A DNA stretch of 14,753 nt from Burkholderiaceae bacterium (GTDB lineage: Bacteria > Pseudomonadota > Gammaproteobacteria > Burkholderiales > Burkholderiaceae): the NCBI GenBank assembly GCA_017998575.1, contig JAGOCV010000069.1, positions 1-14,753 on the forward strand. Reading direction: 5' to 3'. Positions 1-8,081 of the stretch are shown here, piece by piece (the first letter of the stretch is position 1; the number at the start of each line of letters is the position of its first letter). The position numbers and the translations under genes are program-made. The notes under the pieces were generated by a model, which was given only the letters and a program-made list of their open reading frames with translations, searched no databases and had not been told where the DNA came from.

Positions 1-2
1 GC

Positions 3-2849
3 GGGGTCGGCGTAGGGCTCTTTCCAGAACCTCGCGATGAGGGCGCGCAGCAGCAGTGGCTGCGCGATGCTCATGCGCGCGTGTGGCGGCATCTCGAAGG
101 CGCGCAGCTCCAGCAGGCCCAGGCGGCCGGTGCTGCTGTCGGGCGAGTAGAGCTTGTCGATGCAGAACTCGCTGCGATGCGTGTTGCCCGTGACGTCGAT
201 CAGGATGTTGCGCAGCACGCGGTCGACCAGCCAGGGCGGCATGTGCTGGCCATGTCGTTCGCGGTTGGCGCGGATTTCCTTGAGCGCGATTTCCAGCTCG
301 TAGAGCTGGTCGTTGCGGGCTTCGTCCACGCGGGGCGCCTGGCTGGTCGGGCCGACGAACATGCCCGAGAACAGGTACGACAGCGACGGGTGGTTGTGCC
401 AGTACAGGATCAGGCTGGCCAGCAGCTCGGGCCGGCGCAGGAAGGGGCTGTCGGCCGGCGTGGCGCCGCCCAGCACGAAGTGGTTGCCGCCACCGGTGCC
501 GGTGTGCTTGCCGTCGGTCATGAACTTCTCGGCCGACAGGCGCGATTCCCATGCGGCTTCGTATAGGAACTCGGTGTGCTGCACGAGTTCGCCCCAGCTG
601 TGCGCGGGGTGGATGTTGACCTCGATCACGCCAGGGTCGGGCGTGACGGCCAGCAGCTTGAGCCGGTGGTCGCGCGGCGGCGGATAGCCTTCGAGCACGA
701 TCTGCACGCCCAGCTCCTCGGCCGTGGCCTCGACGGCCGCGAGCAGGTCGAGGTAGTCCTCCAGGCGCGCCAGCGGCGGCATGAAAACGTAAAGCACGCC
801 GGACTTGCTGCCCTGCTGCTCGGCCTTGGGTCCGTTGGCGCGGCGAGGATCGCGTGCTTCGACGCACAGTGCGGTGCGCGTGATGCCGTGGGCCGATTCG
901 AAGCGGTTGGGGTGGCGCACGAAGTCGGCGGGCTCGGCCTGCGACGAGGCTGCCGTCGCGCACGGGCCGGCGGTGCGTCCGTGGGCGGCCGCCGACGCGG
1001 CCTGGGCCAGGCTGCTGCCGTGGGGCGCTGCCGCTGTCGTCGTACGGCGATCGCTCTCCTGCAGCCGCAACGCCGCGGCCGTGGCGGCGGGCGTGCCGGC
1101 CAGGTAGGGCACGGCGTAGCGCGCCTGCAGCGCGGCGGCGTCGGGCAGCGCGGTGCGCGGCGCCATCGGGTCGGTTTCGTGCTGGTAGGGGTAGTCGCCC
1201 TTGCTCACCCAGGGCAGCGAGTCGAGCGGCAGCCGGTAGCCCATGGGTGAATCACCGGGGATCAGGTACATGCGCTCGTCGCGCAGGAACCACGGGCCGG
1301 TGGTCCAGAGCGGGCCTCCCAGCGCGGGGTTGGCATCGCTGCTGGCGGGCGCGAGCGGCAGCACATAGCCGACCACGCTGCCGAGCTTCTGCTCGAACAC
1401 GCGGCGCAGGCGCACGCGTTCGAGCTCGTCGTCCAGCCGCGAATCGAAGGGGTCGACGTTGACCGGCAGGCGTCGTTCGCGCCACAGGTAGTACCAGACG
1501 TCTTCGTAGCCCGGTTCAATGAACTGGGGCGAGAGGTTGAGCTTGCCCGAGAGCGTGTCGATGAAGCGCTTGGCATCGGCACTGGTGTAGCGCGCTGGAA
1601 GGCGTTCGTCGGCGAACAGGGCCGGGTTGCGCCACACGGGCTGGCCGTCGGCGCGCCAGAAGATCGACAGCGCCCAGCGTGGCAACTGCTCGCCCGGATA
1701 CCACTTGCCCTGGCCGAAGTGCAGGAAGCCGCCCTCGCCGTATTCGGCACGCAGCTTCTGCACGAGCTCGGTGGCGTAGCCGCGCTTCGTCGGCCCCAGC
1801 GCGTCGGTGTTCCATTCGGCGCCGTCGCGGTTGTCGATCGACACGAAGGTGGGCTCGCCGCCCTGCGTCAGGCGCACGTCGCCGGCCACCAGTTCGGCGT
1901 CCACCGCCTCGCCCAGCGCCAGCACCTGTTGCCATTGCTCCTCGGTGTAGGGCTTGGTCACGCGCGGCGACTCGTGGATGCGTGTGACCTCCATCGTGTG
2001 GCCGAATTCGACCTCGCATTTGTCCACGCCACCTTCGACCGGGGCCGCGCCCGAAGGCTGCGGTGTGCAGGCCAGCGGAATGTGGCCTTCACCGGCCATC
2101 AGGCCGGAGGTGGGGTCGAGCCCGATCCAGCCCGCGCCGGGCAGGTAGACCTCGCACCAGGCGTGCAGGTCGGTGAAGTCGACCTCGGTGCCGCTGGGAC
2201 CGTCGAGCGCCTTCACGTCAGGCTTGAGCTGGATCAGGTAGCCCGAGACGAAGCGGGCCGCCAGGCCCATGTGGCGCAGCAGCTGGACCAGCAGCCAGCC
2301 CGAGTCGCGGCACGAGCCCGAGGCGTTTGCCAGCGTCTGCTCGGGCGTCTGCACGCCGGGCTCCATGCGGATCAGGTAGCGGATGTCCTGCTGCAGCTGC
2401 TGGTTGAGCCCCACCAGGAAATCGATCGTGCGCCTCTTGCTGCGGTCGATGCGGTCGAGGTAGGCCTGCACGCGCGGTGTGGCCGGCTCGGCGGCGAGAT
2501 AGGGCGCCAGTTCCTGTGCCAGGCCCGCCGCGTACTTGAAAGGGAATTCCTCGGCCTCGGGTTCGAGGAAGAAGTCGAACGGGTTGTAGACCGCCATCTC
2601 CACCACGAGGTCGACCGTCACCTTGAATTCGGTCGTCTTCTCGGGGAAGACCAGCCGCGCCTGGTAGTTGGAGAACGGATCCTGCTGCCAGTTGATGAAG
2701 TGCTCGGCCGGCTCGATGCGAAGCGAGTACGAGACGATATTGCTGCGGCAGTGCGGTGCGGGCCGCAGGCGGATGACCTGGGGCCCGAGGTTCACCGGGC
2801 GGTCGTATTTGTAGTGGGTGACGTGGTGGAGGGCAGCGTGGATGGACAT
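3..2849 (-). CDS. DUF2126 / transglutaminase-like protein (3' end beyond window)
   Basis: The frame is open from an ATG at 2849 to the left edge, giving 949 residues of a family usually near 1,100, so the C-terminus is missing. Residues 1-85 resemble the bacterial transglutaminase N-terminal domain (HHVTHYKYDRPV, then RLRPAPHCRSN). A transglutaminase/protease core follows, with the likely triad Cys180 (in GSCRDSGW), His229 (in DLHAWCEV) and Asp245 (in GLDPTSG). The rest matches DUF2126, with GGEPTFVS near residues 328-335 and GGGNHFVLGG near 783-795. An Ala-rich stretch at about 590-640 looks like a linker. No signal peptide or membrane segment is seen, so it is probably cytoplasmic. The family is tied genomically to circularly permuted ATP-grasp and alpha-E proteins, both found downstream of comEC here. 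Its substrate is unknown; hydrolysis or transfer at an amide bond is inferred from the triad. The ribosome site is weak (GAGA only). Confidence 0.95.
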   Translation of the reverse strand, partial: MSIHAALHHVTHYKYDRPVNLGPQVIRLRPAPHCRSNIVSYSLRIEPAEHFINWQQDPFSNYQARLVFPEKTTEFKVTVDLVVEMAVYNPFDFFLEPEAEEFPFKYAAGLAQELAPYLAAEPATPRVQAYLDRIDRSKRRTIDFLVGLNQQLQQDIRYLIRMEPGVQTPEQTLANASGSCRDSGWLLVQLLRHMGLAARFVSGYLIQLKPDVKALDGPSGTEVDFTDLHAWCEVYLPGAGWIGLDPTSGLMAGEGHIPLACTPQPSGAAPVEGGVDKCEVEFGHTMEVTRIHESPRVTKPYTEEQWQQVLALGEAVDAELVAGDVRLTQGGEPTFVSIDNRDGAEWNTDALGPTKRGYATELVQKLRAEYGEGGFLHFGQGKWYPGEQLPRWALSIFWRADGQPVWRNPALFADERLPARYTSADAKRFIDTLSGKLNLSPQFIEPGYEDVWYYLWRERRLPVNVDPFDSRLDDELERVRLRRVFEQKLGSVVGYVLPLAPASSDANPALGGPLWTTGPWFLRDERMYLIPGDSPMGYRLPLDSLPWVSKGDYPYQHETDPMAPRTALPDAAALQARYAVPYLAGTPAATAAALRLQESDRRTTTAAAPHGSSLAQAASAAAHGRTAGPCATAASSQAEPADFVRHPNRFESAHGITRTALCVEARDPRRANGPKAEQQGSKSGVLYVFMPPLARLEDYLDLLAAVEATAEELGVQIVLEGYPPPRDHRLKLLAVTPDPGVIEVNIHPAHSWGELVQHTEFLYEAAWESRLSAEKFMTDGKHTGTGGGNHFVLGGATPADSPFLRRPELLASLILYWHNHPSLSYLFSGMFVGPTSQAPRVDEARNDQLYELEIALKEIRANRERHGQHMPPWLVDRVLRNILIDVTGNTHRSEFCIDKLYSPDSSTGRLGLLELRAFEMPPHARMSIAQPLLLRALIARFWKEPYADP

Positions 2850-2897
2850 GCAGTTGTCTCGAAAGCATGGAGCCGCGGACGACGCCCGCGACGACGC

Positions 2898-2906
2898 ATC
2901 CTAGCA
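2898..2906 (-). promoter_or_regulatory. Candidate extended -10 promoter for the DUF2126 gene
   Basis: Read on the minus strand this is TGCTAGGAT, which fits the extended -10 pattern TGnTAnnnT. It would start transcription near 2890, about 40 bases before the ATG at 2849. No good -35 box lies 16-18 bases upstream, as extended -10 promoters allow. The promoter of the ATP-grasp gene has a similar TGCTATCCT. This is pattern matching only. Confidence 0.35.
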
Positions 2907-3030
2907 AGAGGCGAGCCAGTCGGCATGACAGATCGCAGCACGGGGCTGACGCCGAGTTGTTTCCAGTGTTGTCGGCCGTGCGCCGCGAGGGGCGCGTATC
3001 TGCACAATCCGCGCCCTTCACAGGGAGAGC

Positions 3031-3035
3031 GGAGG
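3031..3035 (+). promoter_or_regulatory. Strong Shine-Dalgarno site fixing the comEC start
   Basis: GGAGG lies 7 bases before the ATG at 3043. It decides this start over a second in-frame ATG at 3091, which has no comparable site. Confidence 0.8.
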
Positions 3036-3042
3036 AAGCGCG

Positions 3043-5496
3043 ATGCATGGCGCGGACACGGGCGTCATCACGCACCGGCAGACAGATGCGATGCCATCGC
3101 CAGCGCCGGTGTTGCTGGGCTGGGTCGCGGGCACGGCACGGCAACTGCAGCAGGCGGTGTTGCCCTCGCCAGCCGCGTGCGTGCTGTGGCTGGCCGCCGC
3201 CGTGGCCCTGGCGGCGGTGGCTGCGATGCTGGGCCGGCGTCACGCCGGCGCCACGGCCGGCGGGGCGAAGCTGGCCTGGGCGCTGGCGGCGGCGCTGCTG
3301 GCGTTCGGCGTGTGCAGCAGCCGTGCCGCGCTGTTCGCGGCGGGTGCGCTGGCGCCGCCGCTCGAAGGCCGTGAACTGCAGGTCGAAGGCATCGTCGATG
3401 CCATGCCGCAGCAGGGCCCGGCTGGCACGCGGCTGCGCTTCGAGGCCGCGCAGGCGTTCTGGCGCGGCGAGCCGGTGGATGTGCCGGCGCAGCTCAGCCT
3501 GGGCTGGTGGACGGGCGAAGGCGGTGTCGCCGCACCGCCCTTCGTGCCCGGCGAGCGCTGGCGTCTCACGGTGCGGCTGAAGGCGCCGCACGGCCTGCTC
3601 AACCCGCACGGCTTCGATACCGAGCTCTGGCTGTGGGAACAGGGCCTGCAGGCCTCGGGTTCGATCGCCGCCGCCACGCGGCTGGAGGCGGCCGGCTGGC
3701 GACGTCCCGTGGAACGCGCCCGCCAGGCCGTGCGCGACGCCATCGTGGCGCGGGTGGACGAGGCGCGGTCGGCCGGGGTGGTGGCGGCGCTGGTGACGGG
3801 CGACCAGTCGGCCATCGGCCGCGCCGACTGGGAGCTGTTCCGCGAAACCGGCGTGGCGCACCTGATGAGCATCTCGGGTCTGCACGTCACCCTGTTCGCC
3901 TGGATCGCGGCGGCGGTGGCGGCGCGCGCGTGGCGCCGCTCGGCCCGTCTGTGCCTGGCCTGCCCGGCGCAGCATGCGGCGCTGGTCGCGGGCGTGCTGC
4001 TGGCTGCGGCCTATGCCGTGTTCAGCGGCTGGGGCGTTCCCTCGCAGCGCACGGTGCTGATGCTGGCCACCGTGGCCCTGCTGCGGCTGGCCGGCCGGCG
4101 CTGGCCCTGGCCGCAGGTGTGGCTGCTGGCGGCGGCCGTCGTGTTGGCGGCCGATCCGTGGGCGCTGCTGCAGCCCGGCTTCTGGCTGAGTTTCGTGGCC
4201 GTGGGGGTGCTGTTCGCCACCGACGCGGGCATGGCCGGCGCGCGGCTCGAGGCCGCGCCCGACCGCGCTGGCGTGCACCGTGCGCTGCACAGCCTGGCCG
4301 CGCTGTTGCGCGAGCAGGTGGTGATCACGGCGGCGCTGGCGCCGCTCACGCTGCTGCTGTTCCAGCAGGTGTCGCTGGTCGGGCTGCTGGCCAACCTCAT
4401 GGCGATCCCGTGGGTGACGCTGGTGGTTACGCCGCTGGCAATGCTGGGCGTGGCCGTGCCGGCGCTCTGGAACGCGTCCGCACTGGCGGTGCAGGCGCTG
4501 GGCTGGCTGCTGGAGCATCTGGCGGCCTGGCCTCTGGCCACGCTGTCGCGGCCCGCCGTGGCGCCAGGGCTGGGCGCGGCGGCCGTGGTGGGCGGCGTAT
4601 TGCTGGTGATGCGGCTGCCGTGGCGCCTGCGCCTGCTCGGCCTGCCGCTGGTACTGCCGGCGCTGCTGTGGCAGCCCCCGCGTCCTGGCGAAGGCCGCTT
4701 CGACGTGATGGCGGCCGATGTGGGGCAGGGCAATGCGGTGCTGGTGCGCACGCGGCACCACGCGCTGCACTACGACAGCGGGCCGCGCTGGTCGGCTGAC
4801 AATGACGCGGGCGGCCGCGTGCTGGTGCCGTTGCTGCGGGCCCTGGGCGAGCGGCCCGATCTGCTGGTACTCAGCCACCGCGACAGCGACCACACGGGCG
4901 GTGCCGCTTCCGTGCTGGCCGCGCAGCCGGGCCTGCCGGTGCTGGCGTCGCTCGAACCCGGCCACCCCTTGCGCGCGCTGGCCCCCACGCGCGACTGCGA
5001 AGCCGGGCAGGCCTGGACGTGGGATGGCGTGCGCTTCGAGGTGCTGCATCCGCCGCCGGGCCAGGGCGAGGCGGTGAAACCGAACGCGCGCTCGTGCGTG
5101 CTGCGCGTGGTGGCGGCCGATGGCGCGGCGGCCCTGCTCACGGGAGACATCGAGCGTGCACAGGAAAGCGCGCTGGTGGAGGCAGGCGTGCCGCTTGCAG
5201 CCGACTTCCTGCTGGCGCCGCACCACGGCAGCGGCACCTCGTCGTCCGCCGGCTTCATCGACGCGGTGGCGCCAGCGGTGGCCGTGGTGCAGGCGGGCTA
5301 CCGCAACCGCTTCGGCCACCCGGCGGCGGCCGTGCTGGAGCGCTATGCCGCAGCCGGCGTGCCCGTGGTCGGCACGCCGGGCTGCGGCGCGCTGCGCTGG
5401 CGTTCGCAAGCGCCGGGCCAGTGGCTTTGCACGCGGGACGAACGGCGGCGCTACTGGCATCACGTGCAGACCGACGCGGCGGCGGCCGGGCGTTAG
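3043..5496 (+). CDS. comEC: DNA internalization-related competence protein ComEC/Rec2
   Basis: The 817-residue protein has full ComEC length. It forms the inner-membrane channel that takes up single-stranded DNA during natural transformation. The order is: N-terminal hydrophobic segments (about residues 24-100), a DUF4131-like soluble region, the Competence domain with the hallmark ISGLHVT at 277-283 and many Ala/Leu/Val-rich membrane helices to about residue 550, then a C-terminal metallo-beta-lactamase-like domain. In that last domain DVGQGNA is at 559-565, the metal-binding HRDSDH at 612-617, LTGD near 702, and APHHGSGTS with His727/His728. All expected motifs are present, so the protein looks functional. 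It lies divergent from the DUF2126 gene and 88 bases before the ATP-grasp gene on the same strand. Whether the host is competent cannot be told from this gene alone, because many non-competent species keep comEC. Confidence 0.96.
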   Translation: MHGADTGVITHRQTDAMPSPAPVLLGWVAGTARQLQQAVLPSPAACVLWLAAAVALAAVAAMLGRRHAGATAGGAKLAWALAAALLAFGVCSSRAALFAAGALAPPLEGRELQVEGIVDAMPQQGPAGTRLRFEAAQAFWRGEPVDVPAQLSLGWWTGEGGVAAPPFVPGERWRLTVRLKAPHGLLNPHGFDTELWLWEQGLQASGSIAAATRLEAAGWRRPVERARQAVRDAIVARVDEARSAGVVAALVTGDQSAIGRADWELFRETGVAHLMSISGLHVTLFAWIAAAVAARAWRRSARLCLACPAQHAALVAGVLLAAAYAVFSGWGVPSQRTVLMLATVALLRLAGRRWPWPQVWLLAAAVVLAADPWALLQPGFWLSFVAVGVLFATDAGMAGARLEAAPDRAGVHRALHSLAALLREQVVITAALAPLTLLLFQQVSLVGLLANLMAIPWVTLVVTPLAMLGVAVPALWNASALAVQALGWLLEHLAAWPLATLSRPAVAPGLGAAAVVGGVLLVMRLPWRLRLLGLPLVLPALLWQPPRPGEGRFDVMAADVGQGNAVLVRTRHHALHYDSGPRWSADNDAGGRVLVPLLRALGERPDLLVLSHRDSDHTGGAASVLAAQPGLPVLASLEPGHPLRALAPTRDCEAGQAWTWDGVRFEVLHPPPGQGEAVKPNARSCVLRVVAADGAAALLTGDIERAQESALVEAGVPLAADFLLAPHHGSGTSSSAGFIDAVAPAVAVVQAGYRNRFGHPAAAVLERYAAAGVPVVGTPGCGALRWRSQAPGQWLCTRDERRRYWHHVQTDAAAAGR

Positions 5497-5539
5497 GCGG
5501 CGCCCGCCAGTCCGTTGCCGTTGTCCGCCGCGACGGCGG
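5487..5539 (+). other. Two short GC hairpins at and after the comEC stop
   Basis: CGGGCG (5487-5492) pairs with CGCCCG (5501-5506) around the comEC stop codon. CCGCCG (5525-5530) pairs with CGGCGG (5534-5539) across a 3-base loop. Neither is followed by a T run. They could weaken read-through from comEC, but 6-bp GC stems arise easily in such DNA. Confidence 0.25.
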
Positions 5540-5548
5540 CCTGGAAAT

Positions 5549-5557
5549 TGCTATCCT
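5549..5557 (+). promoter_or_regulatory. Candidate extended -10 promoter of the ATP-grasp/alpha-E operon
   Basis: TGCTATCCT matches the extended -10 pattern TGnTATnnT. It would place the transcript start near 5564 and leave a leader of about 20 bases that keeps the AAAGG ribosome site (5574-5578, 6 bases before the ATG). No clear -35 box is seen. It suggests the operon can be expressed separately from comEC. Confidence 0.4.
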
Positions 5558-5584
5558 GTCGGGCAGGAGAAAAAAAGGCTGCCT

Positions 5585-7117
5585 ATGCTGAAATTCGACG
5601 AGATGCACGCGACATCGGGGGATGTGCGGGACCATTACAAGACCTACGAAAAATGGCTGGCCCGGCAATCCGCCGACGCGATGCGGGCCCGGCGCGAAGA
5701 GGCAGAAATGATCTTCCGCCGCGTGGGCATCACCTTCGCGGTCTACGGCGCCAAGGACGAGGACGGCGCCGGCACCGAACGCCTCATCCCCTTCGATCTC
5801 ATCCCTCGCATCATTCCGGCCCACGAATGGGCCAGCATGGAAAAAGGCCTGGTGCAGCGTGTCACCGCGCTCAACCGCTTCATCCACGACGTCTACCACG
5901 ACCAGGAAATCATCAAGGCCGGCGTGATCCCGGCCGAGCAGATCATGCGCAACGCGCAGTTCCGCCCCGAGATGATCGGCGTGACGGTGCCCAACCAGAT
6001 CTATTCGCACATCGCCGGCATCGACATCGTGCGAGCCCCCAACGCGCGCGGCGAGGGCGAGTACTACGTGCTGGAAGACAACCTGCGGGTTCCCAGCGGC
6101 GTGAGCTACATGCTGGAGAACCGCAAGATGATGATGCGGCTCTTCCCGGAACTGTTCAACCAGAACCGCGTGGCGCCCGTGGCGCACTACCCCGACCTGT
6201 TGCTCGAAACGCTGCGCGCCTCGTCGCCGCCCGCCACGGCCGAGCCCACCGTGGTGGTGCTCACGCCCGGCATGTACAACAGCGCCTACTTCGAGCACGC
6301 CTTCCTCGCGCAGCAGATGGGCGTGGAGCTCGTCGAAGGGCAGGATATGTTCGTGAAAGACGACTTCGTCTGGATGCGCACCACGCGCGGCCCCAAGCGC
6401 GTGGACGTGATCTACCGCCGGGTGGACGACGACTTCCTCGATCCCGAGGTCTTCCGCCCCACCTCCACGCTGGGCGCGGCGGGCCTGATGCGCGCCTACA
6501 AGGCCGGCAACGTCACCATCTGCAATGCCGTGGGCACGGGCGTGGCGGACGACAAGTCCATCTACCCCTACGTGCCCAAGATGATCGAGTTCTACCTGGG
6601 CGAGAAGCCCATCCTCAACAACGTGCCCACCTACATGTGCCGCAACCGGGACGACCTGTCTTACGTGCTGGCCAACCTCAAGGATCTGGTGGTCAAGGAA
6701 GTGCACGGCGCCGGTGGCTACGGCATGCTGGTCGGCCCGGCCGCCACGCAGGCCGAGATCGAGGATTTCCGCCGCGCGGTCGAGGCCAACCCGGCCGGCT
6801 ACATCGCCCAGCCCACGCTGAGCCTGTCGAGCTGTCCGACCTTCGTCGAATCCGGCATCGCGCCGCGCCATATCGACCTGCGGCCCTTCGTGCTCTCGGG
6901 CAAGGAAGTGCAGATGGTGCCCGGCGGCCTCACGCGCGTGGCGCTCAAGGAAGGCTCGCTGGTGGTCAACTCGTCGCAGGGCGGCGGCACCAAGGACACG
7001 TGGATCCTGGAAGACGCGGCGCGCGGTGGCCGCGCTCCGGCGCCATCGCAGTCGCAATCCCAGTCGCAGTCTTCATCGTCGCAAACCCAGAGCCAGACCG
7101 CCGGCGCAAGGAACTGA
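5585..7117 (+). CDS. Circularly permuted ATP-grasp protein (DUF404/DUF407 type)
   Basis: This 510-residue protein belongs to the circularly permuted ATP-grasp family, predicted ATP-dependent carboxylate-amine/thiol ligases acting through an acyl-phosphate. The substrate is unknown. Family-typical stretches include FRPEMIGV, the acidic YYVLEDNLRVPSG (E164, D165, N166), NAVGTGVADDKSIYPYVP, the nucleotide-binding VVKEVHGAGGYGM (K371, then a glycine-rich loop to G380) and DLRPF (D431, R433). No signal peptide or membrane segment is seen. The ATG at 5585 was chosen because it has AAAGG 6 bases upstream and matches the usual N-terminus; the open frame upstream lies over comEC. The C-terminus carries a low-complexity Ser/Gln tail (residues 488-505) beyond the conserved part. 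The alpha-E gene starts 4 bases after the stop, so the two are surely cotranscribed and probably act together. Confidence 0.95.
   Translation: MLKFDEMHATSGDVRDHYKTYEKWLARQSADAMRARREEAEMIFRRVGITFAVYGAKDEDGAGTERLIPFDLIPRIIPAHEWASMEKGLVQRVTALNRFIHDVYHDQEIIKAGVIPAEQIMRNAQFRPEMIGVTVPNQIYSHIAGIDIVRAPNARGEGEYYVLEDNLRVPSGVSYMLENRKMMMRLFPELFNQNRVAPVAHYPDLLLETLRASSPPATAEPTVVVLTPGMYNSAYFEHAFLAQQMGVELVEGQDMFVKDDFVWMRTTRGPKRVDVIYRRVDDDFLDPEVFRPTSTLGAAGLMRAYKAGNVTICNAVGTGVADDKSIYPYVPKMIEFYLGEKPILNNVPTYMCRNRDDLSYVLANLKDLVVKEVHGAGGYGMLVGPAATQAEIEDFRRAVEANPAGYIAQPTLSLSSCPTFVESGIAPRHIDLRPFVLSGKEVQMVPGGLTRVALKEGSLVVNSSQGGGTKDTWILEDAARGGRAPAPSQSQSQSQSSSSQTQSQTAGARN
7046..7099 (+). repeat. Ser-Gln low-complexity repeat coding the ATP-grasp C-terminal tail
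   Basis: Alternating TCG/CAG-type codons encode SQSQSQSQSSSSQTQSQT (residues 488-505). The triplets are imperfect (TCG, TCC, TCT, TCA; CAG, CAA), so this is not a fresh slippage product. It lies directly before the stop and the alpha-E start. Confidence 0.8.
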
Positions 7118-7121
7118 AATC

Positions 7122-8081
7122 ATGTTGTCCCGCACCGCCGACCACCTCTACTGGATGTCCCGCTACACCGAACGTGCCGAAAACACGGCGCGCATGCTGG
7201 ACGTCAACTACCAGACCTCGCTGCTGCCGCAATCGGCCGCCGTCGCGCAGATGGGCTGGCAGGGCCTGCTGTCGATCAGCGAGCTGTTGCCGTCCTACGG
7301 CGCGCTGCACGGTCAGATCGAGGCCGACCGCGTGATGGAGTTCATGGTCAAGGACGAGAACAACCCCTCGTCCATCATCTCGTGCCTGCGTGCCGCCCGC
7401 GAGAACGCGCGGGCCGTGCGCGGCTCGCTCACCACCGAGGCCTGGGAAACGCAGAACACCACCTGGCTCGAATGCCGCCGCATGCTCAAGGCCGGCGAGT
7501 TCGAGCGCGACCCGGGCCAGTTCTTCGAGTGGGTCAAGTTCCGCTCGCACCTCTCGCGCGGCGTCACCGTGGGCACCATGCTGATGGACGAGGCGCTGCA
7601 CTTCATGCGCATGGGCACTTTCCTGGAACGCGCCGACAACACCGCGCGCCTGGTCGACGTGAAGTTCCATGCCGTGCAGAGCGACTTCTTCGGCGCCGCC
7701 AGCGAGCGCGACCAGGAATACGACTTCTATCACTGGAGCGCGATCCTGCGCAGCGTCTCGGCCTTCGAGATCTACCGCAAGGTCTACCGCGACGTGATCC
7801 GGCCCGAGCGCGTGGCCGACCTGCTCATCCTGCGTCCCGACATGCCGCGCTCGCTGCACGCCAGCCTCAACGAGGTGGTGGGCAACCTCGCCATGGTGGC
7901 GGCCGATCCGGCCAGCGAAACACTGCGCCGCGCCGGCAAGCTGCGCGCCGACCTGCAATACGGACGCATCGACGAGATCCTGGCCACCGGGCTGCACGCC
8001 TTCCTCACGCAATTCCTCGACCGCGTGAACGAGCTGGGCTCGCGCATCAGCCGCGAATTCCTGGTGCCCGTGACGCAGTGA
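7122..8081 (+). CDS. Alpha-E domain protein, partner of the ATP-grasp protein
   Basis: The 319-residue protein starts at an ATG with AAGGAA 8 bases upstream and begins with the family signature LSRTADHLYWMSRYTERAEN. It is a mostly alpha-helical, soluble protein of the alpha-E (DUF403) family, which has no established biochemical activity and is nearly always encoded beside circularly permuted ATP-grasp and transglutaminase-like genes. An internal duplication is visible: ERAENTARMLDV at 17-28 recurs as ERADNTARLVDV at 169-180, each with a charged Glu-Arg-Ala pattern that may line a functional site. Length is normal for the family. The gene is the last of its operon and ends inside a palindrome shared with the convergent gene. 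A role as a partner or substrate-handling subunit of the ligase is inference. Confidence 0.95.
   Translation: MLSRTADHLYWMSRYTERAENTARMLDVNYQTSLLPQSAAVAQMGWQGLLSISELLPSYGALHGQIEADRVMEFMVKDENNPSSIISCLRAARENARAVRGSLTTEAWETQNTTWLECRRMLKAGEFERDPGQFFEWVKFRSHLSRGVTVGTMLMDEALHFMRMGTFLERADNTARLVDVKFHAVQSDFFGAASERDQEYDFYHWSAILRSVSAFEIYRKVYRDVIRPERVADLLILRPDMPRSLHASLNEVVGNLAMVAADPASETLRRAGKLRADLQYGRIDEILATGLHAFLTQFLDRVNELGSRISREFLVPVTQ

Larger units (their letters stand above)
2850..3042. other. Divergent intergenic region between DUF2126 gene and comEC
   Basis: These 193 bases separate two divergently transcribed genes. They hold a candidate promoter for the DUF2126 gene and the comEC ribosome binding site. 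I find no convincing small gene or RNA in it. Confidence 0.6.

Noticed and set aside
2957..3008. Possible sigma-70 promoter for comEC (TTGTTT or TTGTCG with TATCTG or CACAAT)
   Set aside because: No pair has acceptable spacing; the best combination leaves 22 bases between boxes.
1719..3374. 551-codon plus-strand frame over the DUF2126 gene and the start of comEC
   Set aside because: It crosses a divergent intergenic region and the well-supported comEC start in another frame; composition is typical of an antisense shadow.
2218..5463. Very long antisense open frame (over 1,000 codons) opposite comEC and the DUF2126 start region
   Set aside because: Its translation is low-complexity Arg/Gln/His/Ala-rich with no domain, as expected from the complement of a high-GC gene; comEC on the other strand has every family motif.
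5120..5584. N-terminal extension of the ATP-grasp frame into comEC
   Set aside because: The extension lies in a wrong frame over conserved comEC sequence, while the ATG at 5585 has a ribosome site and gives the family N-terminus.
5255..7057. 600-codon minus-strand frame opposite the ATP-grasp gene
   Set aside because: The product is a His/Val/Asp-rich mirror of the plus-strand codons and has no ribosome site or recognisable domain.
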